A stretch of 64,000 nt of DNA from Pseudomonas oryzihabitans (GCF_024652905.1 NZ_CP102428.1:3952001-4016000); one strand, 5' to 3'; positions 25,576 to 36,413 are shown, counted from the stretch's first letter. Notes: generated from the letters alone by a model not told the origin. Program-made: numbers and translations.

Positions 25576-25938
25576 TTAATTAACCATCCGCCAGGTCAGG
25601 GGATAGCGGTAGTCACGGCCCTGGTTGGCCTTGATGCCGGCGATCACCGTCAGTACGAAGGCCACGCAGGCCACCAGCAGCATCAGCGGAAATCCGATCA
25701 GCACCCACACCAGCAGCCAGCAGATCATGTGCAGCAGGGTGACGGTGAGCTGGAAGTTCAGCGCCTCCTTGCCCTGGCGGTCGATAAAGGGGTCGTCCTC
25801 GCGCTTGAACTGCCAGACCACCAGCGGACCTATGACGTTACCGATGAAGGGCACCACGAAGCCCAGGAAGGCGGCGTAGTGGCAGAGCATGGCCCAGCGC
25901 CGGGCTTCGGCGCTGGGGGCGGGGACGAGATCGTGCAT
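25576..25938 (-). CDS. DUF4870-domain small membrane protein
   Basis: A 120-residue protein with three or four hydrophobic segments (AMLCHYAAFLGFVVPFIGNV; a middle pair from LTVTLLHMICWLLVWVLIGF; LLVACVAFVLTVIAGI). The linker WQFKREDDPFIDRQGKEALNFQ is the conserved core of DUF4870/Tic20-like proteins. Function is unknown. ATG at 25938 is chosen because the longer open frame overlaps the rph coding region. It begins 16 bp after the rph stop, so it is probably co-transcribed with rph, as in other pseudomonads, where the same small gene sits next to rph. Confidence 0.82.
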   Translation of the reverse strand: MHDLVPAPSAEARRWAMLCHYAAFLGFVVPFIGNVIGPLVVWQFKREDDPFIDRQGKEALNFQLTVTLLHMICWLLVWVLIGFPLMLLVACVAFVLTVIAGIKANQGRDYRYPLTWRMVN

Positions 25939-25954
25939 GGCTTGACCCTTTTCG

Positions 25955-26677
25955 TTACTCGCCGCGCAGGGCGGCTTGCTGGAGCTCGAACAGGTCGCGC
26001 AGACCGCCCTGGGCCAGTTCGAGCATGGCGTTGAGTTCGGCCGGCTGGAAGGGCGCGCCCTCGGCGGTGCCCTGGACTTCGATGAAACCGCCGGCATCGG
26101 TCATGATCACGTTGAGATCGGTCTCGGCAGCGGAGTCTTCCAGGTAGTCCAGGTCGAGCACCGGGGTGCCCTGGTAGATGCCCACGGAGATGGCGGCCAC
26201 CATCTGCTTGAGCGGATTGCCCTTGAGGTTGCCGCGGCGCTTGAGCGCGCCCAGGGCATCGACCAGGGCGACGCAGGCACCGGTCACCGAGGCGGTGCGA
26301 GTGCCGCCATCGGCCTGGATCACGTCGCAGTCGATGTAGATGGTGTTCTCGCCCAGCTTGGACAAGTCCACGGCGGCGCGCAGCGAACGACCGATCAGCC
26401 GCTGGATTTCCAGGGTGCGACCACCCTGCTTGCCCTTGGCGGCTTCACGCTGATTCCGCTCGCCGGTGGCGCGGGGCAGCATGCCGTATTCGGCGGTGAG
26501 CCAGCCCTGGCCCTTACCCTTGAGAAAGCGCGGCACCCCGGCCTCGACGCTGGCGGTGCAGATCACCTTGGTATCGCCGAATTCCACCAGAACCGAACCC
26601 TCGGCGTGCTTGGTGTACTGACGGGTGATGCGGATGGGGCGCAGCTGATCGGCGGCGCGGCCACTGGGACGCTTCAT
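25955..26677 (-). CDS. rph: Ribonuclease PH
   Basis: A 240-residue phosphate-dependent exoribonuclease that trims the 3' ends of tRNA precursors. The start [19 protein letters not shown] is typical. Substrate-binding and catalytic segments are visible: [48 protein letters not shown] and [19 protein letters not shown], which carries the metal-binding aspartates. ATG at 26677 follows GGAAGCCCGCA; the open frame continues upstream to 26743 without a ribosome site. It diverges from yicC (172 bp apart), the usual Pseudomonas arrangement. Confidence 0.97.
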   Translation of the reverse strand: MKRPSGRAADQLRPIRITRQYTKHAEGSVLVEFGDTKVICTASVEAGVPRFLKGKGQGWLTAEYGMLPRATGERNQREAAKGKQGGRTLEIQRLIGRSLRAAVDLSKLGENTIYIDCDVIQADGGTRTASVTGACVALVDALGALKRRGNLKGNPLKQMVAAISVGIYQGTPVLDLDYLEDSAAETDLNVIMTDAGGFIEVQGTAEGAPFQPAELNAMLELAQGGLRDLFELQQAALRGE

Positions 26678-26849
26678 TGCGGGCTTCCTGTAAGGCATGG
26701 GTATCAGGTCCATAGTATAGAGAGCGTCCGGCTCATGCGACACGGATGCATTGGGTCGCTCCGATCAGGTGCGCTAGAATCGTGCGTTTTACATGCGTGG
26801 GCGCTCTGGATCGCCCCAGATCCACGCATCGTCAGACGAGGATCCTGCC

Positions 26850-28341
<1,492 letters not shown>

Positions 28342-28402
28342 GTGCGAGGATGAAGTTGTGAGATACCGAACCCGACCAGGCGCCTGACCGAGTACTCATC
28401 AG

Positions 28403-30046
28403 ATGGTCGTCGAGAATGAAGAGTTTGATCGAAAGTCCCTGCGTAAGGTTCAGGGTAAACAAGCTGCTTGGACCGAAGTCGCGGTCGATTGCGTTGCCTT
28501 TGCCAATAGCGCAGGTGGTCGTCTCCTCATTGGGATAGAGGACTCTTGTGATCTGCCGCCAGCCGAGCAACGCATAGCTCCGGTCTTACTCGATCAAATT
28601 AGAAAACGCATCCAAGAGCTGACGGTGAACGTAGCTGTGGTTCCGCGGCTGGTTGTGGCAGAAAACCAGGGTGAGTACATCGAACTCAATATCGCCAGAT
28701 CCTTTGGTATCGCGTCGACGACCGATGGGCGCTATTTCATGCGGGTGGGTGATTCCTGTGTTCCCATTGTGGGAGACCAGGTACTGCAACTGCTCAATGA
28801 TAGGCCTACGCTGCCTTGGGAAACCCTGACGCATTTGAGGGTTTCTAGAAGAGAGATTGATCCACTGCAGGTCGCTTTCATAGTCGGTGGTCTACGCCGT
28901 TCTGATCGAGTGAAGTCAGGGCTTAAGGAAAAATCCGACAGTGAACTGTTGGAACACTACGGACTGGTCGATGGGGACTACCTGACCAACTTGGGTGTGT
29001 TGTTTTTAGGGCATGCACGAGATCGAGCAAAATTGGGTAGCGCGCCTCTCGTGCAAGTGCTCAAGTACGACGAGCTGGGAAATAAGATTAATAAATGGCA
29101 CTGGTCCGATTATCACTCTAATCCAATAGAGCTGGTAGAAGCTATTTGGCGAGAAGTGCCTGATTTCCGAGAGAGCTATGAGCTGCCCGATGGTCTCTAT
29201 CGTCAGCATGTGCCTGCCTTCGATGAGCGAGTCGTTCGCGAACTGCTCGTTAATGCCTTGGTCCATAGACCTTATACACAGCGTGGCGATCTATATTTGA
29301 ATCTCTATCCTGACAGGCTGGAGGTGGTTAATCCAGGGCGTCTACCTCTAGGTGTTACACCTGCTAACATCCTTCATGCCAGCAGGCGTCGTAATGATCG
29401 GATGGCAGTGCTTTTCCATGACTTGCAATTGATGGAAAAAGAGGGTACGGGGTTTGATCTTATTTACGATGTGCAGTTGTCCAATGGTCGTCCAGCACCT
29501 GAGCTGTATGAAAGGGTAGATGCTGTTTGTGTAATCATACGACGCCGTATTGTTCGTCCGGAAATGATAGGTTTGCTAAAAACGCTTGACGAGCGCTTTA
29601 TGCTGACGAGACGCGAGCGCATCACTCTCGGACTATTGGCGCAACATGAAGGGCTTACCTCTACCGAATTAGCGGCTTCTCTCGAATTGTCAGCGACAGA
29701 TGAACTAAAGCCTTGGATAGGCCGTCTGCGAGACTTGGGACTTGTTGAGGAGACGGGGCGGACAAAAGCGAAACGCTATTATGTGTCGCCTACCTGGCTG
29801 CGCGGTAGCGGTCTAGAGGGTGTTACTACTCTGACTCGTATAGAACCCCATCGATTGAGAGCGCTCATCATTGAGGATCTCGGACGATATCCGGGCTCTT
29901 CGTCCTCTGAAATCAATCAGCGTATTGGCGTTGAAATCTCTGATCGGACAGTCAAGCGAGCGCTTGATGAGCTTATCCAGCAGTCACAGGTGCGTTTCGA
30001 AGGCGAGCGTCGCTGGCGTCGATACTGGCTAGGTGAGTCGTCCTAA
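28403..30046 (+). CDS. AlbA_2/GHKL ATP-binding protein with C-terminal winged helices (likely horizontally acquired)
   Basis: A 547-residue protein. Residues about 5-130 form an AlbA_2 (Schlafen-like) domain (TEVAVDCVAFANSAGGRLLIG...GRYFMRVGDSCVPI). Residues about 275-380 form a GHKL-type ATPase with the N-box ERVVRELLVNALVHRPY (Glu280, Asn284), DRLEVVNPG and a G-x-G lid (EKEGTGFD). Residues about 395-545 look like two winged helix-turn-helix units. This build is found in putative ATP-dependent transcription regulators and in some mobile or defence-linked proteins; the role here is unknown. G+C is about 50% over the lines I counted, far below its neighbours, and codon use is mixed. It stands alone where rpoZ would be expected. 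Confidence 0.8.
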   Translation: MVVENEEFDRKSLRKVQGKQAAWTEVAVDCVAFANSAGGRLLIGIEDSCDLPPAEQRIAPVLLDQIRKRIQELTVNVAVVPRLVVAENQGEYIELNIARSFGIASTTDGRYFMRVGDSCVPIVGDQVLQLLNDRPTLPWETLTHLRVSRREIDPLQVAFIVGGLRRSDRVKSGLKEKSDSELLEHYGLVDGDYLTNLGVLFLGHARDRAKLGSAPLVQVLKYDELGNKINKWHWSDYHSNPIELVEAIWREVPDFRESYELPDGLYRQHVPAFDERVVRELLVNALVHRPYTQRGDLYLNLYPDRLEVVNPGRLPLGVTPANILHASRRRNDRMAVLFHDLQLMEKEGTGFDLIYDVQLSNGRPAPELYERVDAVCVIIRRRIVRPEMIGLLKTLDERFMLTRRERITLGLLAQHEGLTSTELAASLELSATDELKPWIGRLRDLGLVEETGRTKAKRYYVSPTWLRGSGLEGVTTLTRIEPHRLRALIIEDLGRYPGSSSSEINQRIGVEISDRTVKRALDELIQQSQVRFEGERRWRRYWLGESS

Positions 30047-30185
30047 AGGACAAATGTCTGGGAATGGAGCGTTGGATTTGGCAGCTGTCTCTTAGGATCT
30101 TGTACCACACCCCGATTTACCTGGTTTTGATAAAGGACAGCGAGTCACTTGCATCGCGGCCTGTCCGATAGTCGGCCCAGGCCCT

Positions 30186-30217
30186 GCTCGTAGCCAGACC
30201 TGGGCCTGACTACGAGC
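30186..30217. repeat. Inverted repeat in the gap before the aldehyde dehydrogenase gene end
   Basis: GCTCGTAGCCAG (30186-30197) and CTGACTACGAGC (30206-30217), 12-bp arms with one mismatch and an 8-bp loop. It lies 25 bp beyond the aldehyde dehydrogenase stop and may help end that transcript, though no T run follows on either strand. The rest of 30047-30241 holds nothing I recognise. Confidence 0.5.
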
Positions 30218-30241
30218 CTTGGTTTGCCCAGTGCTCTGTTC

Positions 30242-31735
30242 CTACAGCTTGATCCAGGTCGCCTTGAGCTCGGTGTACTTGTCGAAGGCGTGCAGGGACT
30301 TGTCGCGACCGTTGCCGGACTGCTTGAAGCCACCGAAGGGGGCGGTCATGTCGCCACCGTCGTACTGGTTGACCCAGACACTGCCGGCGCGCAGGGCGCG
30401 GGCGGTCTTGTGGGCTTTGGAGATGTCGCGGGTCCAGACCGCCGCGGCCAGACCGTATTGGGTATCGTTGGCGATCTGTACGGCTTCCTCGGCGGTGTCG
30501 AAGGTGATCACCGAGAGCACCGGGCCGAAGATCTCTTCTCGGGCGATCTTCATGGCGTTGCTCACGCCGTCGAAGATGGTCGGCTCGACATAGACGCCGC
30601 CGGTCTCTTCCAGGGTGCGCTTGCCACCGGCCACCAGGGTGGCGCCTTCGGCATGGCCGGCCTCGATGTAGCGCAGCACGGTCTCCAGCTGGGTGGTGTC
30701 CACCAGGGCCCCGACATTGGTCTCCGGATCCAGCGCATGGCCGGGCTTCCAGCCCTTGAGGGCCTCGATCACCAGCGGCAGGAATTCTTCCTTGATGGAA
30801 CGCTCCACCAGCAGGCGCGAACCGGCGGTGCAGACCTCGCCCTGGTTGAAGGCGATGCCGCTGGCGGCGGCCGCGGCGGCGTCCTTGAGGTCGGGGGCAT
30901 CGGCGAAGACGATGTTGGGGCTCTTGCCGCCGGCTTCCAGCCAGACGCGCTTCATGTTCGATTCGCCGGAATAGGCCAGCAGCTGCTTGGCGACCCGGGT
31001 GGAGCCGGTGAAGACGATGGTGTCGACGTCCGGGTGCAGGCCCAGGGCCTTGCCGACCTCATGGCCGTAGCCCGGCAGCACGTTGAACACGCCGGCGGGG
31101 ATGCCCGCCTGCTGGGCCAGTTGGGCGACGCGGATGGCGGTCAGCGGCGACTTCTCCGAGGGCTTGAGCACCACCGAGTTACCGGTGGCCAGCGCCGGGC
31201 CGAGTTTCCAGCAGGCCATCATCAGCGGGAAGTTCCAGGGCACCACGGCGGCGACCACGCCGACCGGCTCGCGGGTGACCAGGCCGAGCTGGTCATGGGG
31301 CGTCGGGGCGACCTCGTCGTAGAGCTTGTCGATGGCCTCGGCGCTCCAGCGGATGGCATTGGCCGAGGCGGGCACGTCGATAGTGAAGGCGTCGGCGATG
31401 GGCTTGCCCATGTCCAGGGTTTCCAGCAGCGCCAGCTCTTCGGCATTGGCCAGCAGCAGGTCGGCGAAGCGGATCAGCACGCGCTTGCGCTGGGCGGGCG
31501 CCAGGTGCGCCCAGGTGCCCTTCTGGAAGGCGGCGCGGGCGGCGGCCACGGCCAGGTCGGCATCGGCGGCGTCACAGCGGGCGACCTTGGCGAGGAAGCG
31601 TCCGTCCACCGGACTCAGGCAATCGAAGGTGGCGCCGGCGGCGGCATCGACATAGGCGCCGTCGATGAAGGCGCGACCTTCCAGGGTGAGACCTTGGAAG
31701 CGCTGCTCCCACTCGGCGCGGCTGGGCAAGCTCAT
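30242..31735 (-). CDS. kauB: NAD(P)+ aldehyde dehydrogenase (KauB/PuuC type)
   Basis: A 497-residue aldehyde dehydrogenase. The NAD-binding and catalytic features are in order: PWNFPLMMACWKLGPALATG, FTGSTRVAKQLL, the general base Glu in WLEAGGKSPNIVF, and the catalytic Cys in FNQGEVCTAGSRL. The start (SRAEWEQRFQGLTLEGRAFI) and end (KYTELKATWIKL) closely resemble P. aeruginosa KauB/PauC, which oxidises gamma-guanidinobutyraldehyde and polyamine-derived aldehydes. ATG at 31735 has GAGGAGT upstream. It is a single transcription unit; no polyamine gene is nearby, so the physiological substrate is inferred from similarity. Confidence 0.9.
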   Translation of the reverse strand: MSLPSRAEWEQRFQGLTLEGRAFIDGAYVDAAAGATFDCLSPVDGRFLAKVARCDAADADLAVAAARAAFQKGTWAHLAPAQRKRVLIRFADLLLANAEELALLETLDMGKPIADAFTIDVPASANAIRWSAEAIDKLYDEVAPTPHDQLGLVTREPVGVVAAVVPWNFPLMMACWKLGPALATGNSVVLKPSEKSPLTAIRVAQLAQQAGIPAGVFNVLPGYGHEVGKALGLHPDVDTIVFTGSTRVAKQLLAYSGESNMKRVWLEAGGKSPNIVFADAPDLKDAAAAAASGIAFNQGEVCTAGSRLLVERSIKEEFLPLVIEALKGWKPGHALDPETNVGALVDTTQLETVLRYIEAGHAEGATLVAGGKRTLEETGGVYVEPTIFDGVSNAMKIAREEIFGPVLSVITFDTAEEAVQIANDTQYGLAAAVWTRDISKAHKTARALRAGSVWVNQYDGGDMTAPFGGFKQSGNGRDKSLHAFDKYTELKATWIKL

Positions 31736-31838
31736 GGGTGACTCCTCGCTGTTGGCGGTGAGCAGCCACCCTAAACCGGCCCGGGAGGGTTATCAATATA
31801 TTTGACAGTCGGCCGCCAAAGGCGCCGAAACGTGCGTT

Positions 31839-32450
31839 TTATCGAACGCTGCGCTGACGTTGCCGACTCAAGGTCAGGGCCGGACGCGCCGTGGCCAGGG
31901 CGCCGCGCCGTTGCCGTGGCTGAAAGCACTGCTGGGTGAGCGGCGCCGCGACGCTGGCGTCCAGGTCGTCGAGCCAGCCGTCCACGGCGTCTTCCAGGGC
32001 GGCGACGGTGAGCTGCCCCAGCACCTGGTGGGCGATGAGATTGCCCAGGCTGGGCGCGGCCGGTTCGCGGGCGGCACCCCACCAGGCGGCGAGGCGCTCC
32101 TGGAGGCCTTCGAGCAGGCGATGAAGGCGATAGGCTGCGGCCAGCAGCGCCAGGCTGGCGGACGGCGCCTGGGCCAGGGCCGCCGGGGCGAAACCGGCCA
32201 GGGCGCGTTCCAGCACTCCGGCCAGGGGCGCCTCGAAGGCCACCGCCCGCGCCTGCAACAGCAGGGCTTCCAGGGCGTCGGGCACCTTGTCGACATAGGC
32301 GCTGGCGAAGCGCTCCAGGGCCGGACCGCGGGTGGCATCGGCGCTGGCGGTGCGCGCCGCCTGGTCGGCGAAGGTACGGCTGGCCTCGCCACTGTCCCGA
32401 GCGCGCACCTGGGTGGTCTGGATCACGAGGCGCAAGGCGGCGGTATTCAT
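31839..32450 (-). CDS. Alanine-rich hypothetical protein downstream of pelG
   Basis: A 203-residue protein rich in Ala, Leu and Gln, with a middle stretch likely to be mostly helical (ALEALLLQARAVAFEA; SASLALLAAAYRLHRLLEGL). There is no signal peptide or clear membrane helix, and the end is basic (QRRGALATARPALTLSRQRQ). Third codon positions are strongly G/C on this strand, supporting real coding; the opposite-strand open frame is an artefact of that bias. It starts 81 bp after pelG on the same strand and could be the tail of the pel transcript. I know no pel-associated family like it. Confidence 0.6.
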   Translation of the reverse strand: MNTAALRLVIQTTQVRARDSGEASRTFADQAARTASADATRGPALERFASAYVDKVPDALEALLLQARAVAFEAPLAGVLERALAGFAPAALAQAPSASLALLAAAYRLHRLLEGLQERLAAWWGAAREPAAPSLGNLIAHQVLGQLTVAALEDAVDGWLDDLDASVAAPLTQQCFQPRQRRGALATARPALTLSRQRQRSVR

Positions 32451-32531
32451 GGCAGGGTCCTGCAGGGGTGAGCTGTGTTGGACGTCTGCAGCAGGAGCGG
32501 GTCACACCGTTCGTCCGGTGCCAGCGGCACC

Positions 32532-33902
32532 TCAGTGCCGGAGCATGAAGGTGTCGTATTCCAGGTCGTCCAGCACCCGGTCCAGGCGGTGCAGGCCGAG
32601 CAGCACGCAGCAAGCCAGGGAGACGGTGAAGCCGTAACCGAAGAAGCTCGGGCCCAGCTCGATGCTGAGCAGGGTCAGCGCCAGGTTGAGGCCGAGAAAC
32701 AGGGTGCAGAGCATCAGCACGGTGTCGCGCCGGTCCAGGTAGAAGAAGACGTTGAGCAGCGCCATGAACACCACCTGGATGCTCACCCCCACCACGTCGA
32801 TGTAGAACAGCGGCAGGTAGTAGTGCGACATGCCGAGCCAGGCCAGCAACTGCGGCGCCAGCAGGAACACCAGCACCAGGGTCAGACCCTGGACCTTGCA
32901 GATCTCCAGCAGGCCCTGGCGGATGGCCAGGATCATCTGCTCCTTGAGCTGGCTGATGTGCTGCAGGGTCTCGCCGCCGCGCACGGCGTTGAACACCCGC
33001 TCGTACCACTCGGCGAAGTCGGTCTCGATGCGCACCAGGAACACCGCCATGCCGGGGATGATGGCGAGGTAGGCGAGAAAGATCGGCAGGTCGTAGAGGA
33101 TGGAGGCGCGCAGGGGGCCGATGACGGCATCGGAGGTCAGCGGATTGAACCAGAAGACGAATTTGTCGACCCAGATGCCCAGGTTGTAGAACAGCCCGGT
33201 GACCAGCAGGCTGACGAAGATCTGCTTGCGGTCGAGGAAGTCGAAGGCCACCAGGCGATCGGCCGGGTACTCGCGGATGATGTCGTAGAGAAACATGAAC
33301 AGCAGGGCGGCGTGACCCAGCAGCAGGGCCATCAGCAGGCCGTCCATGCCCAGGAAGCGCAGCACGAAGGCGGCGGCGATCATGATGGCGTAGCCCAGGG
33401 TCATCACCACCAGGATGCGGTTGTAGGCCTTCATCCCGGACAGGAAGATGATCACCAGCCAGAGGTCGCAGAGGGTGACGAAGTTGGCCAGCACCAGCAG
33501 CCGGTAGGCGAAGGGCTGGTCGAACAGGGTGGCCAGCAGCAGGAAGCCCAGGCCGCCGGCCACCAGGGTCACCAGCAGCAGGATGCCCACCAGGTTGGGC
33601 AGGATGCTGGTCTGCTTCTCTTCGAACAGCCGATCCGAGACGAAGCGGGTGAAATACAGCTGCAGGCCGCCGGTGAGGATCAGCGAACTGGCCATGAGGT
33701 AGGTCACCGTGACCAGGAACTGGCGGATCAGCACGCTGGGGGTGACGATGCCGGTGGCCAGCACGCCGATCAGCATGACGCTGATGATCGACAGCACCCA
33801 GGGTCCGGAGCTGATCAGGCCGGCATAGACATAGGCGCGCAGGGTGGCGGTGTAGGAGTCGCGCGCGAGAATCTTGCGCAGTTCGAAGCCGATGCCGGCC
33901 AT
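32532..33902 (-). CDS. pelG: Pel polysaccharide inner-membrane transporter PelG
   Basis: A 456-residue, 12-helix membrane protein of the polysaccharide-transporter superfamily, exactly the length of P. aeruginosa PelG. The N-terminus MAGIGFELRKIL and the helices after it are characteristic. PelG is thought to move the growing Pel chain across the inner membrane in a complex with PelD, PelE and PelF. It starts one base after the pelF stop and is the last recognised pel gene. A hairpin GGTGCC-AGC-GGCACC (32517-32531) follows directly after the stop, without a T run. Confidence 0.95.
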   Translation of the reverse strand: MAGIGFELRKILARDSYTATLRAYVYAGLISSGPWVLSIISVMLIGVLATGIVTPSVLIRQFLVTVTYLMASSLILTGGLQLYFTRFVSDRLFEEKQTSILPNLVGILLLVTLVAGGLGFLLLATLFDQPFAYRLLVLANFVTLCDLWLVIIFLSGMKAYNRILVVMTLGYAIMIAAAFVLRFLGMDGLLMALLLGHAALLFMFLYDIIREYPADRLVAFDFLDRKQIFVSLLVTGLFYNLGIWVDKFVFWFNPLTSDAVIGPLRASILYDLPIFLAYLAIIPGMAVFLVRIETDFAEWYERVFNAVRGGETLQHISQLKEQMILAIRQGLLEICKVQGLTLVLVFLLAPQLLAWLGMSHYYLPLFYIDVVGVSIQVVFMALLNVFFYLDRRDTVLMLCTLFLGLNLALTLLSIELGPSFFGYGFTVSLACCVLLGLHRLDRVLDDLEYDTFMLRH

Positions 33903-33903
33903 G

Positions 33904-35427
33904 TCAGACGACCCTCCCGATGGCGTCCTGGTAGAGCTCGCGATAGCGTTCCAGCATCAGCGGCTCGGTGTAGTAGCGATTGACCCGGGCCAGCCCGGTG
34001 CGCTGCGCGGCCTGCCAGCGACCGGGATTGCGCAGCAGGGCGAGGATGGCGCGGGCGGTGGCCTGGGGATCGGCGATGGCGACCACGCTGCCGCCGGTGC
34101 CCAGGGCGCGGTCCTCGGGTAGCGAACCCTCGATCAGCTCGCGGCAGGAACCCACGTCGCTGCTCACCACCGGCACGCCGGCGGCCCAGCCTTCGAGGAT
34201 CACCAGTGGCTGGGCCTCGCTGATGGAGGTCAGCACCATGAGGCCGAGCTTGGGCAGGATGTCACCGATCTTCTGGAAACCGAGGAATTTCACCTTGCCC
34301 TCCAGGCCCAGGCTGGTGACCAGGCTGTGGCATTCGGCGGCGTATTCCTCGTCTTCGTCCTCGGGACCGACCACCCAGGCCTCGGCCTCGGGCATGGCGC
34401 TGATCACCCCGCGCATGGCACGGATGAAGGTCTTGACGTCCTTGATCGGCACCACCCGACCCAGCAGCCCCACCACCGGCGGCACGCCTTCGGGGCGACG
34501 CTCCAGGGCGTCCTGCCACTGGGTGAGGCTGATGCCATTGGGGATCACCCGGCAGCGCGCGGGATCGGCACCGTCCTGGATCTGCCGGCGGCGGTTGCCA
34601 TCGTAGAGCGAGATGATCGGATCGGCGGCCTTGTAGGTGAGCAGGCCGATACGCTCGAAGAAGCGGATCCACAGCCGGCGGATATAACTGACATCCACGT
34701 CCAGCCCGGTGCGCAGGGCTTCGTCCGGCCCTTCGGCGATCCACTTGGCCTGGGCCAGGTCGATCTTGCGTTCCTTGGTGTAGATGCCGTGCTCGCTGAG
34801 CAGGAAGTTGCAGCCCCAGCGGCGCTGCAGGATGGCGCCGAGCATGCCGGCATAGCCGGTGGAGATGGAGTGGATCATCCGCGGTCGCGGCAGGCGCCGC
34901 GCGGCCTCGGCCAGCATCAGCAGCGGCGCCTGCATGGCGCGCAGGGTCCAGAGGTAGTCGACGAAGGAGGGATCGGTGCAATAGCGCTCGTAGCCCTCGG
35001 TGATGGCTTCCCAGCTGGCGCGGCTGTACATGAAGTCGTCCAGGGTCACCTTGCCTTCGGCGAAGGCGTCCACCAGGGCATCGCCCTGGGCGGCGCTGGG
35101 TTCGTCGGGGTGGTGCAGGAAGGCGTGCAGGTCGCGCAGCAGCTGCACCGGCGCCTGGCGCCGCGGGCTGATGGGCGCTGCCTTGGGCACCCAGGAGCCG
35201 GCGAGGAAGTGCTCCTCGATGTGCACCACGTTGGGCGGGATGGCGTAGTGGCGCTTCTCGTAGTTCTCGCGCTGGCCACCGATGAAGAACACCGAGAAGG
35301 TCAGCTCCGGCAGGCCGAGGATCAGCTGGTTGACCCAGCTCGACACCCCGCCGCGCACATAGGGCCAGGTGCCCTCCAGCAGCAGGCAGACATCGGGCGT
35401 CACGGTCGCGGCGGGGGCGTCTTTCAT
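33904..35427 (-). CDS. pelF: Pel polysaccharide glycosyltransferase PelF (GT4)
   Basis: A 507-residue cytosolic glycosyltransferase with a GT-B fold, the same length as P. aeruginosa PelF. It polymerises the Pel backbone from UDP-activated N-acetylhexosamine. The N-terminus shows DVCLLLEGTWPYVRGGVSSW, the C-terminal half the donor site (GLLGRVVPIKDVKTFIRAM) and the ExxxxxxxE motif in SISEAQPLVILEGWAAGVP. Its ATG overlaps the pelE stop by ATGA, and its stop is one base before pelG, indicating tight co-translation. Confidence 0.95.
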   Translation of the reverse strand: MKDAPAATVTPDVCLLLEGTWPYVRGGVSSWVNQLILGLPELTFSVFFIGGQRENYEKRHYAIPPNVVHIEEHFLAGSWVPKAAPISPRRQAPVQLLRDLHAFLHHPDEPSAAQGDALVDAFAEGKVTLDDFMYSRASWEAITEGYERYCTDPSFVDYLWTLRAMQAPLLMLAEAARRLPRPRMIHSISTGYAGMLGAILQRRWGCNFLLSEHGIYTKERKIDLAQAKWIAEGPDEALRTGLDVDVSYIRRLWIRFFERIGLLTYKAADPIISLYDGNRRRQIQDGADPARCRVIPNGISLTQWQDALERRPEGVPPVVGLLGRVVPIKDVKTFIRAMRGVISAMPEAEAWVVGPEDEDEEYAAECHSLVTSLGLEGKVKFLGFQKIGDILPKLGLMVLTSISEAQPLVILEGWAAGVPVVSSDVGSCRELIEGSLPEDRALGTGGSVVAIADPQATARAILALLRNPGRWQAAQRTGLARVNRYYTEPLMLERYRELYQDAIGRVV

Positions 35428-36413
35428 AACCAGTACTTCACCAGGGCGGCGAACGGCGGCCGCTTCTTCAGATCCGCCGGCAGGCTGTCGAGCAGTGCCG
35501 GGATGACCGCGTAATCGCGGCGCAGAAAGGCGATTTCGGCGCGGAAGGGCGCCAGTTGGGCCAGGGGTACGCCCGCCGCTTCGGCGGCCTGGAAGAATTC
35601 CAGGGCCCGTTCCGGCTCGCCCTGTTCCAAGGCGATGCGCCCGGCGAGGATGCGCAATTCTTCGTTTTCCTCACCGGCCAGGGCCAGTTCGATGTGTTCC
35701 CGCGCCTGACCCAGCACGTGACGCAGGACGCTGCCCTGGGCCAGGCCCAGGTAGGCCAGCTCCCAGTAGCCACGGGCCAGGGTGCCGTGCAGCGCCGGCT
35801 GGCGCTCCGCAGGCGTGCTGGCCAGTTCGCCGAGCTGGGTCTCGATGCGCTGGTTGATCTGGCTTTCCTGCTGGTCGAGCATCGAATAGGCGAGCAGGCG
35901 GACGTCGTCGGCCGGATCGCGCAGGGCCAGCTTGAGGATGGGGATGGCGTCGCGTCCGGGCATGCGCCGGGTGGCGAAGAGCGCGGTCAGGCGCTTGTCG
36001 GTGCTGGGCGCATGGCGCAATACGTCCTGCAGGCCGCCATCGCTGAACAGCATCTCCTCGCGCCGCTCCAGTGGGCGGAACGGCAGATTGGGCACGCTAC
36101 GTGCCTCCCAGGCGATCTCGCGGTGCTTGCGCGGCAGATAGAGCGCCGGAAACACCGCGGCGATCACCCCGACTGCGCCCAGCAGCGGAATGAAGAAGGC
36201 CAGGGCAAACAGAAACAGCGGACTCCAGGGCAGTGGCCGCTGGTAGCGTCGCGGCAGCAACAGCCAGGCACCGCCCGCCAGCAGGGCGCTGCCGGCGGCA
36301 TGGGCGGTGGCGAAGGCCAGGGCCGCCGCCGCTACCGGCAGGTTGGCGAACAGCAGCGCCCAGCTGCTGGCCTCGAAGGCGAAGGCGCCGCTAAACAGCC
36401 ACTTGCTGTTCAT
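35424..36413 (-). CDS. pelE: Pel synthase membrane subunit PelE
   Basis: A 329-residue protein, the length of P. aeruginosa PelE. Two N-terminal hydrophobic hairpins (about residues 5-50 and 60-90) are followed by a cytoplasmic TPR-like helical region (about 130-329; e.g. LRILAGRIALEQGEPERALEFFQAAEAA). It bridges PelD and PelF/PelG in the inner-membrane synthase complex. ATG at 36413 lies 23 bp inside the end of pelD; a longer open frame upstream overlaps pelD further and is not coding. Confidence 0.92.
   Translation of the reverse strand: MNSKWLFSGAFAFEASSWALLFANLPVAAAALAFATAHAAGSALLAGGAWLLLPRRYQRPLPWSPLFLFALAFFIPLLGAVGVIAAVFPALYLPRKHREIAWEARSVPNLPFRPLERREEMLFSDGGLQDVLRHAPSTDKRLTALFATRRMPGRDAIPILKLALRDPADDVRLLAYSMLDQQESQINQRIETQLGELASTPAERQPALHGTLARGYWELAYLGLAQGSVLRHVLGQAREHIELALAGEENEELRILAGRIALEQGEPERALEFFQAAEAAGVPLAQLAPFRAEIAFLRRDYAVIPALLDSLPADLKKRPPFAALVKYWL

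Noticed and set aside
28342-30241. Attachment-site repeats or tRNA that would mark an integrated island around the AlbA_2 gene
   Set aside because: I looked at both flanks and saw no direct repeat, tRNA end or integrase remnant.
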